Shown here piece by piece: positions 63,131-64,000 of a stretch of DNA of 64,000 nt (position 1 is the first letter of the stretch; every line of letters starts with the position of its first letter). The notes under the pieces are model-generated. The model ran no database searches, was not told the origin of the DNA, and saw nothing but the letters and a program-made list of their open reading frames with translations. Source of the stretch: Metabacillus schmidteae (lineage in GTDB: Bacteria > Bacillota > Bacilli > Bacillales > Bacillaceae); the NCBI RefSeq assembly GCF_903166545.1, contig NZ_CAESCH010000001.1, positions 1,802,001-1,866,000 on the forward strand. The letters are read 5' to 3'. The position numbers and the translations under genes are program-made.

Positions 63131-63982
63131 TTAACCTCTTAACAAAGGTAATGTACAACACCTAAATGCCCCACCTGATTTAATGATCTCCGTAATATCA
63201 ACTTCAATAATCTCATACCCTCGCTCTCTAAGCTTTTCGTTCACTCCTTTATTAATAGGTAAGCTTAATATCCGTTTATTACCAATAGACAATATATTGG
63301 TTCCTAATGTTGCTTGTTCTTCCTCCGAAACTTCAATTAGATCATATCGTGAAGCTAGTAAATCATGTTTGTCTTTATCCATTTCACCGGGAAAAATCAA
63401 GGCCTCATTTGGGGAGATAATATTAAATACACAATCAAGGTGCAGATATTTATCTGTAAAAGGAATATCAATAACATCATATGTTGGCAATAGAGTTTGT
63501 AAATGCCCAATGGCATCTTTATTTGTTCGATTACTAACACCAACATAAATCGTATTTCCATCAATAAAAACATCTCCACCCTCAATCATATCCCCAACAA
63601 GGTTTGTATATGTAATTTCTTCTTTCTCAAGGTAAGATATAAATTCTTTTTCCTCTCCAATACGTAAATCGTGTGCCATATCCGCAACAAAAACCTGTTT
63701 CCCTAATGTAAATCCAATGTCACGAGTAAACACCTGCTCCGGAAATTCTTGATTAGGTGTTAACAAATGAACCTCTATTCCAAGATCTCGGAGAGTCTGC
63801 ACTAATACTTGATGCTGCTTTTTAGCTAAATCTGTATCTATATTTTCTTTCAAATATTGTTTTTGTGTTTCATTAATCGGTTCCTTAATCGTCATAAAAT
63901 CAGGTGGACAAAGTACAACCTTTTTAAGTGGATCATATTCGTTCATGCATGTACATTTTATGTAATCTGGTCGCTGTGTCAA
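63131..63982 (-). CDS. Dimethylarginine dimethylaminohydrolase / arginine deiminase-like protein
   Basis: 283 aa, pentein fold of the amidinotransferase family. MNEYDPLKKVVLCPP opens it; catalytic-type residues are Asp in FTRDIGFTLG, Glu/Asp in IEGGDVFIDG, His in KYLHLDCVFNII and the Cys pair 275-276 in GGAFRCCTLPLLRG at the C-terminus. It releases citrulline or ammonia from arginine or a methylated arginine; relatives in Bacillus (YkgA) are annotated as DDAH. TTG start seven bases after AGGAGGG, 18 bases from the window edge. The gene is complete. Confidence 0.85.
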   Translation of the reverse strand: MTQRPDYIKCTCMNEYDPLKKVVLCPPDFMTIKEPINETQKQYLKENIDTDLAKKQHQVLVQTLRDLGIEVHLLTPNQEFPEQVFTRDIGFTLGKQVFVADMAHDLRIGEEKEFISYLEKEEITYTNLVGDMIEGGDVFIDGNTIYVGVSNRTNKDAIGHLQTLLPTYDVIDIPFTDKYLHLDCVFNIISPNEALIFPGEMDKDKHDLLASRYDLIEVSEEEQATLGTNILSIGNKRILSLPINKGVNEKLRERGYEIIEVDITEIIKSGGAFRCCTLPLLRG

Positions 63983-64000
63983 TGTTTATCCCTCCTATTT

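Overview
The window reads as chromosomal DNA of an endospore-forming, low-GC member of the Bacillaceae (Bacillus or a split-off genus such as Metabacillus; the species cannot be fixed by eye). Reasons: strong AGGAGG-type ribosome binding sites, frequent TTG and GTG starts, many intrinsic terminators, a GerA-family spore germination operon, near-consensus cre and TnrA-like sites, and gene orders shared with B. subtilis (exuR-uxaB-uxaA, sacT-sacP-sacA, the puc purine genes, ywrD-ywrC-ywrB-ywrA). I see no rRNA, tRNA, prophage, insertion sequence or CRISPR array.

Layout. 1-3.8 kb: 3' end of a hexuronate operon (partial exuR, uxaB, uxaA). 3.8-8.3 kb: a membrane J-like protein, a lone receiver domain, a ferredoxin/flavodoxin-NADP reductase, a flavin reductase and a Bcr/CflA drug exporter. 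8.4-11.3 kb: an AraC-type regulator divergent from a Gfo/Idh/MocA oxidoreductase and an aldo/keto reductase. 11.5-29.1 kb: a carbohydrate island with two complete modules, each made of a YesM-like sensor kinase, a YesN-like AraC response regulator, a lipoprotein sugar receptor and two permeases. The first also carries GH42 and GH30 glycosidases. A DeoR regulator and a tandem hairpin-repeat array separate the modules. Neither module has an ATPase gene, so a shared MsmX-type ATPase is implied. 29.3-33.3 kb: a spore germinant receptor operon on the minus strand (A-C-B order) with a split C gene and a facing two-helix small protein. 33.5-37.5 kb: sucrose operon with RAT/terminator antitermination. 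37.5-40.2 kb: UspA, SulP and VOC genes.

40.4-53.3 kb: purine/ureide catabolism: urate permease, PucL, PucM, regulator PucR, allantoate amidohydrolase, PucG aminotransferase, an amidase, an FAH-family enzyme, a DcuC-family transporter and allantoinase. Three promoters here carry 17-bp palindromes that fit the TnrA nitrogen-limitation box at 16 of 17 positions. Together these genes would import urate or allantoin and degrade it to ureidoglycine/glyoxylate and ammonium. 53.3-58.3 kb: a tripartite tricarboxylate-type transporter (tctA frameshifted) divergent from a YwrD/HpxW-like Ntn-hydrolase. 58.5-60.4 kb: an Lrp-type regulator and a chromate transporter pair. 60.4-64 kb: HxlR regulator, MFS exporter, aldo/keto reductase and a dimethylargininase-like hydrolase.

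Two genes appear broken by single-base frameshifts (gerC-type at about 31.35 kb, tctA at about 53.6 kb). Three unrelated intergenic repeat groups are present (8.3, 22.1 and 58.4 kb). Most starts were moved from the longest open frame to the start codon best placed after a ribosome binding site; protein lengths refer to those starts.
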